A DNA stretch of 64,000 nucleotides, from the NCBI RefSeq assembly GCF_031877795.1, contig NC_133971.1, forward strand, positions 11,696,325 through 11,760,324, written 5' to 3'. Position numbers and translations under genes: made by a program. Source of the DNA: Strix aluco. Taxonomy: Eukaryota > Chordata > Aves > Strigiformes > Strigidae. Below the pieces are notes generated by a model that worked only from the letters and a program-made list of their open reading frames with translations, did not search any database and was not told the origin of the DNA. This document shows, one piece after another, positions 1 to 14,589 of the stretch (position 1 is its first letter; the number at the start of each line of letters is the position of its first letter).

Positions 1-1250
1 GGAGCTGGCTTGAGAATTCATAGGTAACTTGAAAGAAGAAAGGACAAAAACCCACTTGCCATTTCAGAGAGAGAAATATTATTCCTGCATCACACTGGCT
101 GGGCCAGGAGACTAGCTGTACTTGGCAAAGGTCAAGGACAACACAGCCATGATACTATTTCTCTCTTCCAAATCTGGAATGAAATCAGTTATATACACTG
201 CAATGCAGTCAACAGTGAAATTACTTCCAGTTGGGTTGCTGCTATTTTTGCTAACAGCAGCTAGAGTTTAGCTGGCTGTTCTCTCTTTAAGAATCAGTGT
301 AAAGAGGAGGAAGATAATACACTGATGAAAATTACTGTTTCTGTTCAACATCCTATACTCAGTAGGTTTTGCTAGGGTCCTCTAAATATAGAAGCTCATG
401 CTTGGTGGTGGATGCTGCATGTACTGTTCAGATTCACAGCACTGCACTGGAACGATGCCCTTCCCAAACACCTTGTGTGCAAATCACTTCCACAGCCTTC
501 CTCATCTTCTGCTGCATCAGTTTCTTCTTTAATTAGTGAAACAAAAGTGCAACAGGGAATTCATTTCCACTGGCTATGTTCTTCTTTTTATTCATTCATT
601 TTTCACTTTTAAGCACTCAAGTAAATAGGACTCAGACAGACTTGAGTAATTAAAGTGACTGAAGATCTGAGGAGAATTTTTTTCTGATGAACACGATTTC
701 CTCCAGAAACACCAGTCTGCTGAACCTAAATAGTTGTCTTCAAAACATCTTGGGTTGGCTCTTTTGCTGATCCCAGGGGCAGATTTGGTGTTCCTAGCAG
801 CTCCTGTCAGGAGACCTGGAGTGGTGCAGGTGTCCCTGTGAGGTACAGGGCTGGTCCAGGAGCCAGTGTCCCAGCCCTGCAGTGAGTGCTGCTGGCCTGT
901 CCATCACTGGTGGAGGGATGCTGACTATTCTCTCAGCAACACCTCCTGGCTCTGCTCCAGAGCCACAGGCGATTTCCAGAGCCCCTGTCCACACCAAAGC
1001 CAACACCAACAGTCATTTCAATGGTAGGCTGCTGGGTTGAAGAAGCCTCTGCTTCACATTAAATTTAAGTCAGAGAAAGGTCTCCACCCAAAGTGGGAAA
1101 AACAACCACAAATCTGTAAAGCTGCACACCTAGTTACAGAGCAGTTCTTCTATTCTTCCAAGCTACAGAAATCGCACTGTCTGCTCTAGCTGTAAGCTTT
1201 GACTTTAAGAGACTAAGGGGAATCTTATATCCACATGCAAATACTTATGG

Positions 1251-1340
1251 CCCCGATCCTGCAATTTATAATGCTCAGTCAGACTGCTGTGCTCAAGTGG
1301 AGCACCATTAACTTTAATGTGGATTCTAGCCATGCATTTT
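1251..1340. repeat. Possible relic of an old palindromic repeat
   Basis: CCCCGATCCTGCAATTTATA followed by GAGCACCATTAACTTTAATG resembles old amniote repeats that combine GATCCTGCA with CCATTGACTTCAATGG. A similar trace (GAAGTCAATGGGAGTTTTG ... CTTTCAATGGGGTCAGG) occurs at about 29596-29637. The resemblance is from memory and weak. Confidence 0.35.
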
Positions 1341-4300
1341 AAATTGCTAGATCAGAGGTTGAAATTATATGCACTCAGGGGCAGGTGTTGTCTACTACAT
1401 CTTCTACAATGCTGAGCAGATTGTGAGCATTTAACAAAGGATAATAAAAACATTCAAATATCGTAATAATAACAATAACAACAGCAATAATAATGTTGAT
1501 AAAAAATAGATTATATTGCTGTCTACAACATTCAGTTTCAATTTTCTTCAAGAACAAAAAACATATCAGCTTGGATTGGAGTAAACTAAGATTTGTGAGA
1601 CATGATGCATCAAGTCGAGCCCAGTTTGAGAAAATTCTTCCTGTAATACTGAATTATTTTGTCGATTATGAAACAATTCTGTACAGAGTCGTTAAAATAA
1701 GAAACATTTTTATCACTCATGCAGCTCTCAAATTGCAATTCATAGATAAGTGACAGCCTTTTTTGGTGCTGGAGGGAGTCAGCTCATATTCACCAGATCC
1801 ACTGCTCTCTCCTCAGCACTTAAGAGTGGTCCATTCACCATCTCCAGGGGGTCTGGGTCAGCTTTGCCCAAACTCCAGGGGCATGTGAACAACGCTGTGT
1901 CAAATCCCTCCTCTAAACAATTGAGAAGCAAGAACTTGGAGCCACACCCCTCTGTATCTAACCATCCTCACTATCAAAATCAGAGAGTAATTTGAATTCA
2001 GTTAGTCTCAGCATAACTGTATCTTTTTATTAGGTCTTTCTCCGGGAAGCTTAAGGAGCCTGTAATATTCTATATTTTCTGCCTTGGAGGCATCTATACA
2101 CCAAATCCAAGTCATTTTTCACTATTAATTTTGGTAAGATAAATAGCTCAAGCTCTTGAACTTTCTCACTGGACAAGATTTCCTCTAAGCACTTTCTGGA
2201 CCTATTTCTGTAACCAGTTTGCCACTGCTCTTCTCAAATGGATGCAGTCAGATGTCCATGCAGCCCCAGCAATACCGCATTCACAGTTAGGTTTATCTTC
2301 TTGCTCCTATCTGATACTCCTATGCTTGCATATAAGGAACAGTTCACGGTAAGAGACCTCTTTTTGTGACTGTCCTGGCCACAGTTTTATTTATCACTAA
2401 TTATTTGCCTTCCACAAATTTTAGATCATTGTAATGCTACACTTACCTCTGGTTCACTGGGGAAAACGTTCAATACATCAGGTATAATCCTGATTCTTGC
2501 ATGATTATCCCAGAAACTTCCATGAAGGGAGGATCCAGAAACTTATAGAGATCTGCTTCTTTCTGAAATAGCCATGTCCTTAAGAGAGAACTGCTGTTTT
2601 TCAAAGCTGGTCTTAAACTAATAGATTTTTTAGTGATAAAGATCTTAGAAAAGATCCTTAAATTTGTGACCTCCAGTCTGGATGAATGTAATGCACTCAT
2701 CCTTGGGCTTCAGGAGAATATTGTTTAGAAATATAAACTGAGACAAAATAGCCTGATTAGAGTTTTAATCCAGATAAATCTTTCCTTCTCCATCAATACA
2801 TTTTAGTTAATACATTTACTGGAACTGCTAATAGGGATCACATTAAGTCTTCCAGACCAATTAAAATTTGAAATTCTGGAAGATCTCTTTTCTAACCATG
2901 TCTTATCACAGCAGATTGTGATACCCTATAAGAGAGTCTAGATATTATTGTTATACATCTTTCTCAAGTGTGGGATGTAAAAGGCTGCATAAGTCATTAT
3001 GAAATACTAGAAATTACTTAAATCCCTTAATATTTGACCTGGAATTTCTATTTCCCACTTGAGCTCTGGGGGCAGGCATGAGGACTTATATGGAGAGGAA
3101 TGAGCCAAAATGGGAGGGAGTTATAATTTTTTTAAAACACAGGAAATGCTGTTAAGACTTCATAATCTTGGCAAGGACCATGACTCAGGAAGCCACTTCC
3201 CTGAGGATGTGACAAGTGCCAGTGCTGCTCGCTTCGGGGCAGTCCTCTCCAGCCACTCAGATTTTTGCTTCAGAGATCCTGGGCTTGTTTTTGTTCTTAT
3301 TGAGAGCTTTAATCTCAGGTTGTCCACCAGTTTATGTTTTTGCAGCTTTCAGGAAAGCCACGTGTATTCTGTGAAACTGTTAATTGCTGGCTAGTTAATA
3401 TTAATGTGTTTACTACATGCCAGCTGTTATAAATGTGAGAAAGAACAACTTTTTGCTAAACTACCTGTGTATAGGGATAGATTATACTTCATAAATTATC
3501 TATGGGAGTAAATTCCTTGAGGACTATAATTTTTAAATATTATATGGTATTTCCATAGGAATGTGTTGCCCATTATAAGTCTTTCTTTAAAAGCCATAAT
3601 GCAGCTACCCCAAAAAGCCAGCCTAACTCCAGTGTATGTCCTAACCTTTGAAGAGAGCAGCATGACCTTAAAGGATTGAAATTATGCCTGCCTGCCATTA
3701 AACAGAACTTCATAAAAAAGCTGGTTTGATAAGGGCAAGCTACAAGAAAGAGTGCATTTCTATAAGCACAAAAGCAGCACAATACATAAAAAGAAATTTC
3801 AAAAACAGTCAAGCAGTTGAAGCAGAAGAGGGAGACCCTTTCAGTTAGCAACTCTGCCTCTCTGGTAAGTGCTACAGATTTATCTACATCCCAGTGTTTA
3901 CTGCCTACCTTCACTGTAAGTGTAGTTGGTCATAAGTTTTCCCCTTCACTTAACAACAGCACTAATTTGCAGAACACGGGTCTGTATTTGGATTACTCCC
4001 TCCAAATCACTCAGCATCAGTTACCCTCTGAAACACAGACTCTCCCCTCCCTCTCTACAGACTACATGTTATTTCTTCCAGATTACTAATATAAAAGGAA
4101 AAAAACATACTCTCATACTGTTGTAATAGAAACATCCAGTCACATTATTATTTTCTTAATATTTAAAATCTTTTTATATTTTGTCTTAAAGAATCATTTA
4201 TTGAGGTATGTACTTGTATTCCCCTGCAATATATTGACTTCGTGATGTAGTATACATTAAGTATTGGGAAAGATATATCCATTGCTTCCCCTTAAATAGC

Positions 4301-5214
4301 TTGCAAATAACTAGTGAAGGCTTCTGCTCTGTTCAGATTTTCATCCTCAGTACATCACCAACATACCATCTAGGAACTGATAAAGGAATGGAGCTAACTG
4401 CCCAACATCTGAGCATCCTTTTTCCATTCTTGACTCGGAACACATTAGTTAGCCAAACTGTGACTTGCCTGATATATTATCATGATTGTTTAGATTAACT
4501 CCTATGTTCAGGCTCCCTGCCTATAACATTCCGTATATTCATTCATTTATTTAGATAATTTCCAGTCTTGTCTTTTCTGAGTCACTAACATCGTTGCAGG
4601 CATCGCATCGTTGAGTGGGGAGAAAGCCCTCAGGTTACAAAGACCATCTACTTCACCCCAGAAAAATCCATTTAGATTTTGCTAAAACACACACTGCCAG
4701 AAGTCACCATTTCCCTTTTCTGGCTCATTTGGTTCAGGAAATTTTTGACAGTCTGCCAGATGATACTGAAGCAGAAACACAGTAAAAGGGCATAACAGAG
4801 AGAGAAATGAGACTGGGCTACAAGGACCATCTCTCTTGGCCCAAGCACATGTTCCAAGCAGCCAGCCTCCCCCTTAAGGGACAGCCATCAGCTGGGAACA
4901 GCAGATCTGGTTGGTTTTGTAGAGTTCAAGGACTCTTTAAAAGCTCTTGAATTTTTATAAAGTGCCAGGAGGTCTTTGCTGAAAGCTTGTGGCTCAAGCC
5001 ACATTGAGGAAATGTGGCAGTGGTCCTGGTGTATTTCACAGAATTTGTTTCCAGCCTCTTAAATAAAAAAGAAATTACAAACAAAATGAATATGATTTAG
5101 ATTTGTCAAGTCTACTGGTTGAATGTAGTGCAACGTCTGACTTAAGGTAGTCATGAAGTTGTATCCTTTGAGATAGATCTTATGGAGAGGGGAGATGGTC
5201 AGTGCGTGGCTCCA

Positions 5215-5320
5215 GAGCAGGTGGTGTGTGCAGTGCTGGTGTGCCATGAGCAGTGTGCAGCGTTGCAGCGCGTGGTGTGCAGTGTGCGGTGCATGGTATG
5301 TGGTGTGCAGTGAGCATTCC
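5215..5320 (+). repeat. GTG-rich imperfect minisatellite
   Basis: Irregular copies of GTGTGCAGTG and variants (GTGTGCAGCG, GTGTGCGGTG) repeat over about 100 bases. The opposing short frames (HTTYHAPHTAHHA-like on the minus strand) result from the repetition. Confidence 0.65.
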
Positions 5321-8300
5321 TGGCAGTGGAGGGAAGTCTCGGGGAGCAGGTGGGGCTGGTGGGGCACCCTTCATCTGTCTCTACTCTCCTCCCTTGGAGC
5401 TGTGTGATACAGGTGCGATGGTGCCATATGAAGATTTTGATGCATGACCTGTAGGACCAAAATATGGGTGTTAAACCTATTCAGATGATTTAGGTCTTGT
5501 TGACCACTTTTATCAGCAGTTTAAATTGTATGCCCAGATATAATCTTTCTGTCAGCTTAAGCCCCATTCAGTGTACAGGACGGATATATAGGCAGGGGTT
5601 TAAAGATCTCAGTGCTCTGAATGTTGACGTTTCTATTTCTCGGTCAACTTTGCAAGCAAAGCAAACAGCACAGAAATGCAGAATAGGTGTGATGACAGTT
5701 TTCCTAGTAAATACAGGCTGCACCTTGCTTATGACTCCTTTGTATTAAGGACTGTGCAGACACAAAGATTGATGCAGACTCTGCTTATGAGGAACTGTTA
5801 AATATGACAATCTCAGAAGAAGGAGGATGTGTGAGCATGATTAAAAGCAAGAGAGGAGAAAGGGACTGAAGTAACACTAAAAAGCACAATGTTTTACTCA
5901 TATCCATGCTGCTCTACCTTCAAATCTTTCCCTATGATTCACATAGCATGATGACCTTTAAATGCTTCTTGCTTATTCTGAGTTGGGCAGTAATAAACTA
6001 AAATACCTGTGTTTAATGTGTTCTTCTGTCTCTGCTAACAACATCACAAAAGCCCTTTATCTGGCATATACCACCAACCTTCCCAAAAACTGGCTGTGTG
6101 GCTACTGGAGACCTCCGGCTAGACATTACCCCCTGAGTCTCCTTTCATTTGTTTCAACTGCTGTATCTTCCTTTTTGTTAAGGTTATAAACCCTTTGGAG
6201 AAGGAGTTGTCTTTCCTTTTATGTCTGCATGTTGCCTCAGTATACTAGAAACTTGAAGAGACTGTATTAATGCAAATGAGATGACTTATTTGTTTGAATG
6301 TGTGTGTTCAGAAAATATTCATCATTGAGCTGTAATGTACTTGACACACCTTTAATCGTACATGAACAGGAGGGAGGCAAAATAAAAGTTAACTAAAGCA
6401 ATAACACTTTATCTTCAGCCCCCACCACTTGATTATTATCACAGTTTTAAAGGTCAGCCACAAATAGTGCCACCCTGGTTTAATTTTAACTTAAGAACCC
6501 ACTTTCAAGAATATTAACTTCATCAATAGACTGTCACAGAGCTGGGTGTTGCAAAATGTTTGGAAGTTACACAAGTCATGGCACATCAGAAAGTGGGAGA
6601 AGGCACAGATGTTGAAAGAACTGTAATAAAACCTGGTCTGCAACCTCATCATTCTGAATCATCTGAAAACTCTAAAGTAAACAAACCTTATATCCCACTC
6701 CTACTGCTTCCCATGCAGCCATTGCAGGTAGCTTTGTTGTTGTTACTTTTTTTGTTCTTGTTTTATGTGACTGAACTAGATCTTGATCCATATATCTGCT
6801 ACACTTTCTTCTTTAATCTAAGGCAGCAGTTTGAGCGCAAGAAGAAGTAGGAGGGAAGAAAGTAAAGGTTTTTGTGGATTGGTGGGAAAGTGGACTTTCA
6901 AAGCAATCGTTACTGACACAATGAATATAAGGAAGATGTAAAACAAGAACTTTCATGTGATGGTGAATAGGAGGGTAAAGAAAAGATTCATGACGGGTGG
7001 GGAAAATGAGTTCATCTGTTCTTTGAATGCTGAAGGATGATGCCATAATTTTAGGAAAGGCCAGAAGGAGGGTAATTTATCAAAGATGAATGCAGGTGAT
7101 GATCTGGCTGGAATTGTTAAATAAGAAGAGCAGATAGGAAGGACAACAGTCTAGAAAGTACTGGGAATGTAAACATGGCAAAAGGTAGATATACAGAGCA
7201 AGACAGAAAGAAGTGTTAAAACTTGCAGTCAGACTGTGAACCAGAGTGGCAGAAAATATAGTGCTGGTGTAATCAATGATTGAAGAAGAGCATGGGAGTT
7301 GGTGAGGGATTGAAAGGAGCCAGTTTGGGCCAAGTTTAAGCTGATGATCAGATATCTGAAGAAAAGAAGAAAGAAATGCTGTATTTGATCAAAGGAGACT
7401 GGTGGATAACAGAATATTTTAAAAGAATCACGGGTTTGTTTCAGGTTAAATATAGTAGTTGAAGCATAGTAGGCAGATGATATCATGCAAAGAAAGGTCA
7501 TAGAATGAGAGTAGTCAGGGACGAAGGACCATTCCCCAGAGGGGAAAGGGGGGGATACGTAAAAGAAATCTTAAAGTGGTGCTAGGGAGGGGAAAGAGAC
7601 AAAAGAGAAGACAGCACCACAGAAAAGAGGGTCAGCAAGAGCTTCAGATGTGGAGCATATTCAGCAACATCAGAATGAACAGACAGATACAGGTAGAGGA
7701 CAAAGTGTGCATCTTGAAGTGGTTGTTGCAGACCTTGGTCAGAGACAGGAAGGGAGCACATGTTCAGCAAGGTGGCAGCCAGTGGCTGGGCAGGGCAAAA
7801 CACTGAACAAGCAGTTTCTAGAGCTAGCCTTCTGCTGACATCCTACACATTACGCTTCTCAATTTTTAAGCACTAAGTACTGCACACAGGTGTTGTGCTC
7901 ATACTTTTAAAGTGCCTTTATAAATGCATTTCCAGATGTATTTACTACCTGTAGTCTCCATGTTCTTGTTCCTGCTGGCAGAACCACAGACTGGAACCGC
8001 CTGGTCCAGAGACCTCAGGGTCTGACAGGTCCTCCATTGCCCAACATGGTTGTGTAGCAGTGTCTACCATTTTTGCCACTGACTTACTCTAAAAGTCACT
8101 CAAAGACAGAGGTTGTGTTTCGCTGCCTTCTTGACCATATTTTGAAACATGTTGGGATGCTCACTCAATCAGATCATTTAATTAGCTGTTCACAATTTGA
8201 CAATTTGAATAAGAAATATTATTTGAGAAAGAAATATTGAAACATTCTTTTAATTTAGTTTGGTGGGAAGTGTCCTTATTCTTTTAACCTCAGTAATATA

Positions 8301-9014
8301 TTTTCAGTGGTATGAAATAATTTTGGTTACCATATTTATACAGTAAGGAGTGTTTCTACAGAAGACATCCAACACATGACAGGGTCATCACATTGTCTAT
8401 TTGCAAGGTTTTGCTCCACAGGTTTTCTCATGAGCTGTTAGTTGCAAACAGGGTTAATTTATTTTTAAACTCTTTCTGTTGTCTCGCAGTACCCTTTATT
8501 TCCTTATTGCCTCTGTCCTCAGCTGGTGCTCTGCCTCATGTTCCCCCCAATTTTGCCCTGCTGCAAAAGGGACCATCAAGTGAATCAGATGAACAACTTT
8601 GTGAACAGATTGCTGATGCAAAGCACAGTACATATAAAACACAAGATGACACGTTTGTCCATGGCTGTAATCAGTGAATGAACAGCTAAAGCTGGCACTG
8701 AAGATATCCAGCCATACCATGAAGGGGACAAAGATAAAATTCAAACCAAGAAGTGTTTCTGAAATGCTCAGAAAACCCTGACACTGGGAGGCTTCAATTT
8801 TAACACTTCAGAAAACGCTTTATTAAAGCATTTTATTAAAGATTCCTCAGCTATGTGCACGTGGCTCTGCTTTCTGAGTAGTCCACTGTTCAGAGCAATA
8901 ATTCAGAATACGAGACACAGAAAATGCAGAGCTAAACAGTGGATCTGCTGAAATCAACAGCAAAACACCTGTTCAATTATGGAGAAGAGGAGCTGCATTT
9001 CCAGACAAATTTAT

Positions 9015-9028
9015 TGCTGACGTCAGCA
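9015..9028. promoter_or_regulatory. Perfect 14-bp CRE-type Maf recognition element
   Basis: TGCTGACGTCAGCA is a perfect palindrome and the exact consensus of the CRE-type MARE bound by Maf-family bZIP dimers; the core TGACGTCA is also a full CREB/ATF site. It lies in CpG-poor single-copy DNA, 48 kb upstream of KIF2A. That makes it a candidate regulatory site, but the sequence does not show occupancy or a target gene. Confidence 0.5.
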
Positions 9029-12000
9029 GTGGCATAAGAGAAAAAAAGAATATATCTTGGAAACTGCTTTCCATTAATTTGTTATTCTGTGAATGGGAGC
9101 ACTTGTATATCTTTATCCAAAAAGAAAAGAGGTGGTGACCTAGAAAGTAATTAGCAGGAAAAAGTAGGATATAGCAGAGTTTGCTTTACTCTTCATTGCT
9201 TCCTTCCTGCAATTTCTGCTTCTGTTCACTCAACAAATAAGTTGCAGAACAATGTGTATTTCAGATAAAAATTAAGCTGAAGAAGAAATTACAGGATAAT
9301 ATCAATGCAAATGTGCCTTGCAGTGGAATAAGATTGGAGAAATAGGAAAGAAGTCAGAAAAAACAAGTATTTTGAAACCTGAATTTTGCCAAGAGATATT
9401 ATTCTCTATAATAAGAAATATTAACATATAAATATTTTGTAAAGAAATAAAGTAATTTACTAATACTTACTTCTAAAATTTATTTTTAATATTTATAATG
9501 CTTCTGTGGAAACACAGGATCCACAGTATCAAAAGAATATATGAGATAGAGATCAAGCCTGTATCTGAGTATTCAGATGACTTATGGCAGATTTCCTACT
9601 GCAAAACAAATTGCAAAATCACTTCCTCTGCTGTATAAAAACCATTACTATATGCCAGTTATCAGAATAATGATCAGGAAGAAAATTTCTAATTGGCTGA
9701 ATTAGTTGCATTTGTTTGACCAAACTTTCATTGTTAATATTTATCTGAATTCAAGATATGTATTTCACAGACTAGAAGACTATGAAGTTGTTACTTTGAT
9801 TCTCTTATACAGTAATCTCCAATTCATTTCAAAACATGAGTATTTTAAAATAAAGGAAGTGCCTAACATTGTGGAAGCTTTCATGCAACATCAAAATCAC
9901 ACCATGCTCTCAAATAAGCATTGATTTTTCTGCTACCAAGTTATTGTGTCTTACTGTGAGGGAGAGAAATATCTGTATTCTGTAGAAGGCACTGGAAGCA
10001 TGCAAATGGATTTGGAAAACCACTGGACATTCACTCCCACTCTGCTCCTTGGTATGCATGTGTTTAGTTGCCTGGAGGCTTTACATTGTCACCCACAACC
10101 TTTGTCTCCCAGTGCCTTCCAAAGCAAATTTTAAACAGTGAAATTCCTAAAGCAGAGTTTGGAAACCTCGGCTTCAGAAAGACAAGAGTTAAGTCAAGTG
10201 TCTGTTTCTGAATGTCTCGATCTTATTATGGTTCCACTGTGGTTTAGGAATACTTTTGTCCATGGCTGTTACTCTGTTGTGAGACAGTGTACGTTTGACC
10301 CCAGCTGAAGTTGATTAGAATTACTTGCACTTCTCACACATGAGGAAGAAAGTATGTTTCCTTTCTAATTTTTTTATATCTTGAGTTCTTTAACCTGTGC
10401 AAAAGAAACATGGAGTCAAATTCTCATTGGGTAAGAAATGGTGCATTCCCATAGCATTGTTTTCTATCTGCTGGATTAGCCAGAGATAGCTACATGAGCT
10501 GCCTGTGTCCTGATTCTAGAATTCAGCAACATTTCATTCAGTGCAATCAGCTTCTTTCAACTGTCTGCCCTGAAGGTCACTGCAAATTCCTTAAAAATAA
10601 GGCTTACCATTACTATCCAAGGTAAAATATTTATAGCAAGAAATACCTTGACTAAAGGCATTTCATCTTAGTTCAAACACCAGCTTGTGAATTTACATTG
10701 AGGCTTCAGAGTTTTTTACATCCACCTCCTGTTATCCACCTTTTTAATATCAGGTGCTTATATTCTGAAAAATATTCTATTGATACAAACTTGCACTAGG
10801 ACCCACAAAGGTACAAATAGCGTATTCTTTAACTGTCACCAGTGATCTTTATTATTTAATCCTACAGGAATACTGTGTTTTTACAGCTTATCTCTTTGCC
10901 AAACCAAATTAATGAAAAGATTACCCTAAACTCAGAATACCTGGAAGAAATTTCATTTCCTCAGCATTTCATTTCTAGTAAAATTGACTTGGTTGTACCA
11001 TTCTGCAGCTGTGATTTGTGAAGTAAATGGCAAGGCTAAATGTGCTGAAAATCTGACATGTTCCCTGAGCAACAAAGGGACTGAAGGCAAATGTTACAGT
11101 CTTACTGACAACACCAGTAGTGCTTGTTTAAGCATTTGCCTCATAAACAGTAAAACGCAACATTAAAAAAAAATCAAGCAGGCCTCTACTTTTTCTTTCT
11201 CCTTTGATTAGCTTTCTTCTGCTATTTCTCTTTATTCTCCTTTTAACTAAAAGCTCATCTGCAGTAGCTGCTTATGAAGCTTGATATTTTCTTCAGTTAC
11301 ACTTCCTTCCAGACACCCTTGCCCTTGAAGGTTTTCTCCTTGATAAGAGGGAGATTTTTATTATTACTTACCTTGCAATATCACCTCCAGCTCTCAGTAA
11401 TTGAAAAAATGAACAAACCACAGGGAAGTTTCTCTCCTGAAGACCATACAGTCTGTCCTGTAACACCTCAGAAGAGGTACATTACTGTGAGAGGAGGGTG
11501 TTGGTTTGTTTTGTTTGCAGGGTTTTGTGTGTTTTTTTGTATTTTATCCAGTTCACTGGTGAACTCAGGCTATGAGACCTGCGAGACCTGAAGTCCCATG
11601 GCCAAAGGGATCTGACATACCGCTCTCCTGGCTTCAGAAAGTCTGGGAGGTACCTCAAATACCCAGAGCCTTTGTCTCCTGGTCTAACTCCAGGGTTTTC
11701 TTTTCAGATTAAATACTCTCTGGTTTCTCATTTTCCTCACTTTATATTTTCTACTTACTTGCATTGCTTCCACAAATAAAATCTTTTCACTTTAAGCACT
11801 ATTTCTTCTTCCATATTTTGATAAGGAACTGTTCTCCACTTCCAAATAAAATCGTTACCTGTAATCAGTCCCAAAGTTCCTGCTCTCCGGATCCCCACAG
11901 TGAAAGTACCAGGTACCACTCAGCCAAATCTTCTTGCAACTCCTTTGGTTCAAAATTAGATTTCCTCTCCTTCTTTTTATCTCTCATCTGTTGTCTTTCC

Positions 12001-14589
12001 TGCAATCCTTAATGGCAGATAAATCAAGAGAAGCTATAACTGTAACTCAGATCCAGCACAAAAAAACCCGATCTTCCCATTTCTCTCCCATTCTGCCATT
12101 CTCTGCTTGCAGAGGCCAGGTGAAATCCTCAGGTTTCACGGTGATACTCTGGAGTAGTTCAATCAACACCAGTGAATTTACAGTGTTGTGTAATAAAATC
12201 ATAGTAAAGTGAGAGACTGATCAGTGTCAAGCATCCTCTGTTGGATTTTATCCTGCTTCCATTTCCCATTAGTTCTGTCAATATTCTGTCTTCAGTATCC
12301 TTATAGATTTTATCCAGCTGGGAGTCATGCAAGAGAACATGGAGGAAAGCCTGCTCTCTCATAAAGAGATGTAAACCTGGCAAAATCTGGGGAGTTTTCC
12401 AAAGATAACTGACAGCAGGGTTTTGACCATTATTTGGAATGACAGAAGTAGACTTAGTCATTACAAAGTAGTTGTAGTGGCTAAAACTCAGACTGTCAAC
12501 ACTTCATAAAGAAAGTATGACTAATTTTTCCCATGTGAGTTTTTAAAATTCGTAATCAAGAAAAAGCAGTGGCAGCCAAGCGTCCATTGGTGGCAACTGC
12601 TTACCTGCCTATTTGCACCCATGGGAATAATTAGAATAAGCTGGAAAGTTAATGTCAAGAGTGGGGAGAGATGTACAGAATTTCAGTTGGAAATCCTAAG
12701 GAAAAAAAATATGCTTATTACCATGAGATAGATCTCTAATTCCCTAGAGGCTTCATAACCACAATGTCCATTTGAAGTAGCTGAAGTACAAAAGAAATAA
12801 AAGCTTATGTTTTAAAGTGCAAGAATATAAGGTGAAGGATAAAATATATAATCCTTGAGATGTGCGGAGTCTCCAGGCTGAAAAGCTGCATTAAAAAAGT
12901 AACAACTGCTTGGGGTTGTAGCCATGGTCCCACAGAGGAGCTGATGTGGGGACACCCAGCGCCAGGCAGCGTGGCTCACCCCATGCAGCACTTTGCACTG
13001 TAGGCAGTCTCAACAGATCACAGCTGGCAGGAAAGTGGGTTTTTATTCTTTTTATATTTTTTTAAGAAAAAAAGTGAGGGCTTCTTTCCTTTTATAGTCA
13101 CCGGGATGATGTTTGAGCAGAAGGTTTTGAAGGATGGCATTAAAAAAGATAGGAGGAAGCAGAAAGCAAATTGTTGGCTTCTCCCATTCTGTAATGTCCT
13201 TCCATAGCATCTTTCTTATATTTCTCTACCAATGGAGAAGTAGTTACAGCACTAATGCAAAGAGTAATTGGAGTGGTAAGGAGAGCATAAACCTGACTAA
13301 ATTAGATATTATCCCAAAAATGTTAAACCCTAGAATACCAGACATCGCACAAGTATTAAAGGGCTAAATCTCCACAGCAAATCACTACCAAATGTGCTGT
13401 GTGCACATGGGAATAGCAAATGGCAAAGGAAGGAAGGGTTCCCAACACTCTCAGTTGCAGAACTCAAGAGGAAATTCGGAAGGAAAGAGAAGAAAGGTGG
13501 CTAGAAAGGTACCAGCTGCCATGTACCTCTGAGCAGGTACTGCAAGACCCTGTTGGTCCATCAGTTATTTGATTCAATATTTATTACTGCCCAGAGGTAC
13601 CAAAAGGCTATTCTGGTTTTGATATAGATGATAGTCCCTCCACCTCCAAAGGTGTGGCTGGTATGATGTTCAGGATGGCATACCGGCAACCCAGCAAGCA
13701 TGGCACTAACTCTGGTGTGTGAGAGGAATTGTCTAATACCAGTAACAGGTAACATGTTCCATCAGCTTATACACCCTATAGACACAGTTTAGCTCCTGAC
13801 TGGTGATGTTTATGTGCATGGCCTGACAGTCAACTGCAGCTCTCCTCTCTTCAAAATGGAGCCCTGGACTGTTATTCAGCAATTATGAACTAGAAATCCC
13901 AGAAATTATGAGAAAGGAAGGAGGACCAAACTGGAGGAATTCAGGTAGTCACCCAAGTGACAAGATGAAGTAAACAGGAGTCCTCTGTGAATCTCTAAAT
14001 GTAGCATTTTTTTTCTTGTGTGCTTAGTGATCAAATATGATCTCGGTTTGAAGTGATCTTTATTTAAAGATACATGTATTAATTTAGACTAATCAGTGGA
14101 AAACCTACTGGCAATTACAGAATTTGTAAATAACATGACAGCAAAAGAAACAAACAAGTTTGGGGTTTTTTTTCATAGAATCTTAAAAGTTAGATAAAGA
14201 TAATACCTGTGTGCATTATCTTTTCCACTAACAGTGAAGATGGGATTGTTCCTTACTGAGGCATTGAAGGCCAACAGTAAAAGACTGGTTTATGTTGGGC
14301 TTCCAGTACATCCTGATGGAGACTACTTAATAATAATGATTGTTCACGAGGGCAGGGGTATTTCTAATATTAGTCCAACTTCTAGTTCTGATTGCCACCA
14401 TCAATCCCTGTTTACATGTGTGTAACGTGCAAAATTATTCTCACTATTCCCACTGACTACTTTTCACAGGTTTTCATTTGTAATGATTGCCTAAACAAAC
14501 CATACATATTTAGCTCTATTAATCTTGCCTGAAAAATCTCCACCACCTTTGCCTTCATTTCTTTGCTTCTCCGGTTAGCCCTAATGTTT
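9029..14589. other. Intergenic, no recognised feature
   Basis: AT-rich sequence; scattered short frames have no conserved motifs. No CR1 octamer tails or LTR ends were seen. Confidence 0.7.

Larger units (their letters stand above)
1..9014. other. Intergenic, mostly single-copy
   Basis: AT-rich sequence with short random frames. A GC-richer patch lies at about 740-1010, and the GTG-rich repeat at 5215-5320. No gene, RNA gene or young transposon was recognised. Confidence 0.7.

Noticed and set aside
3222..3237. GTGCTGCTCGCTTCGG resembling the 5' end of U6 snRNA
   Set aside because: Only about a dozen bases match and no further U6 sequence or snRNA promoter follows.
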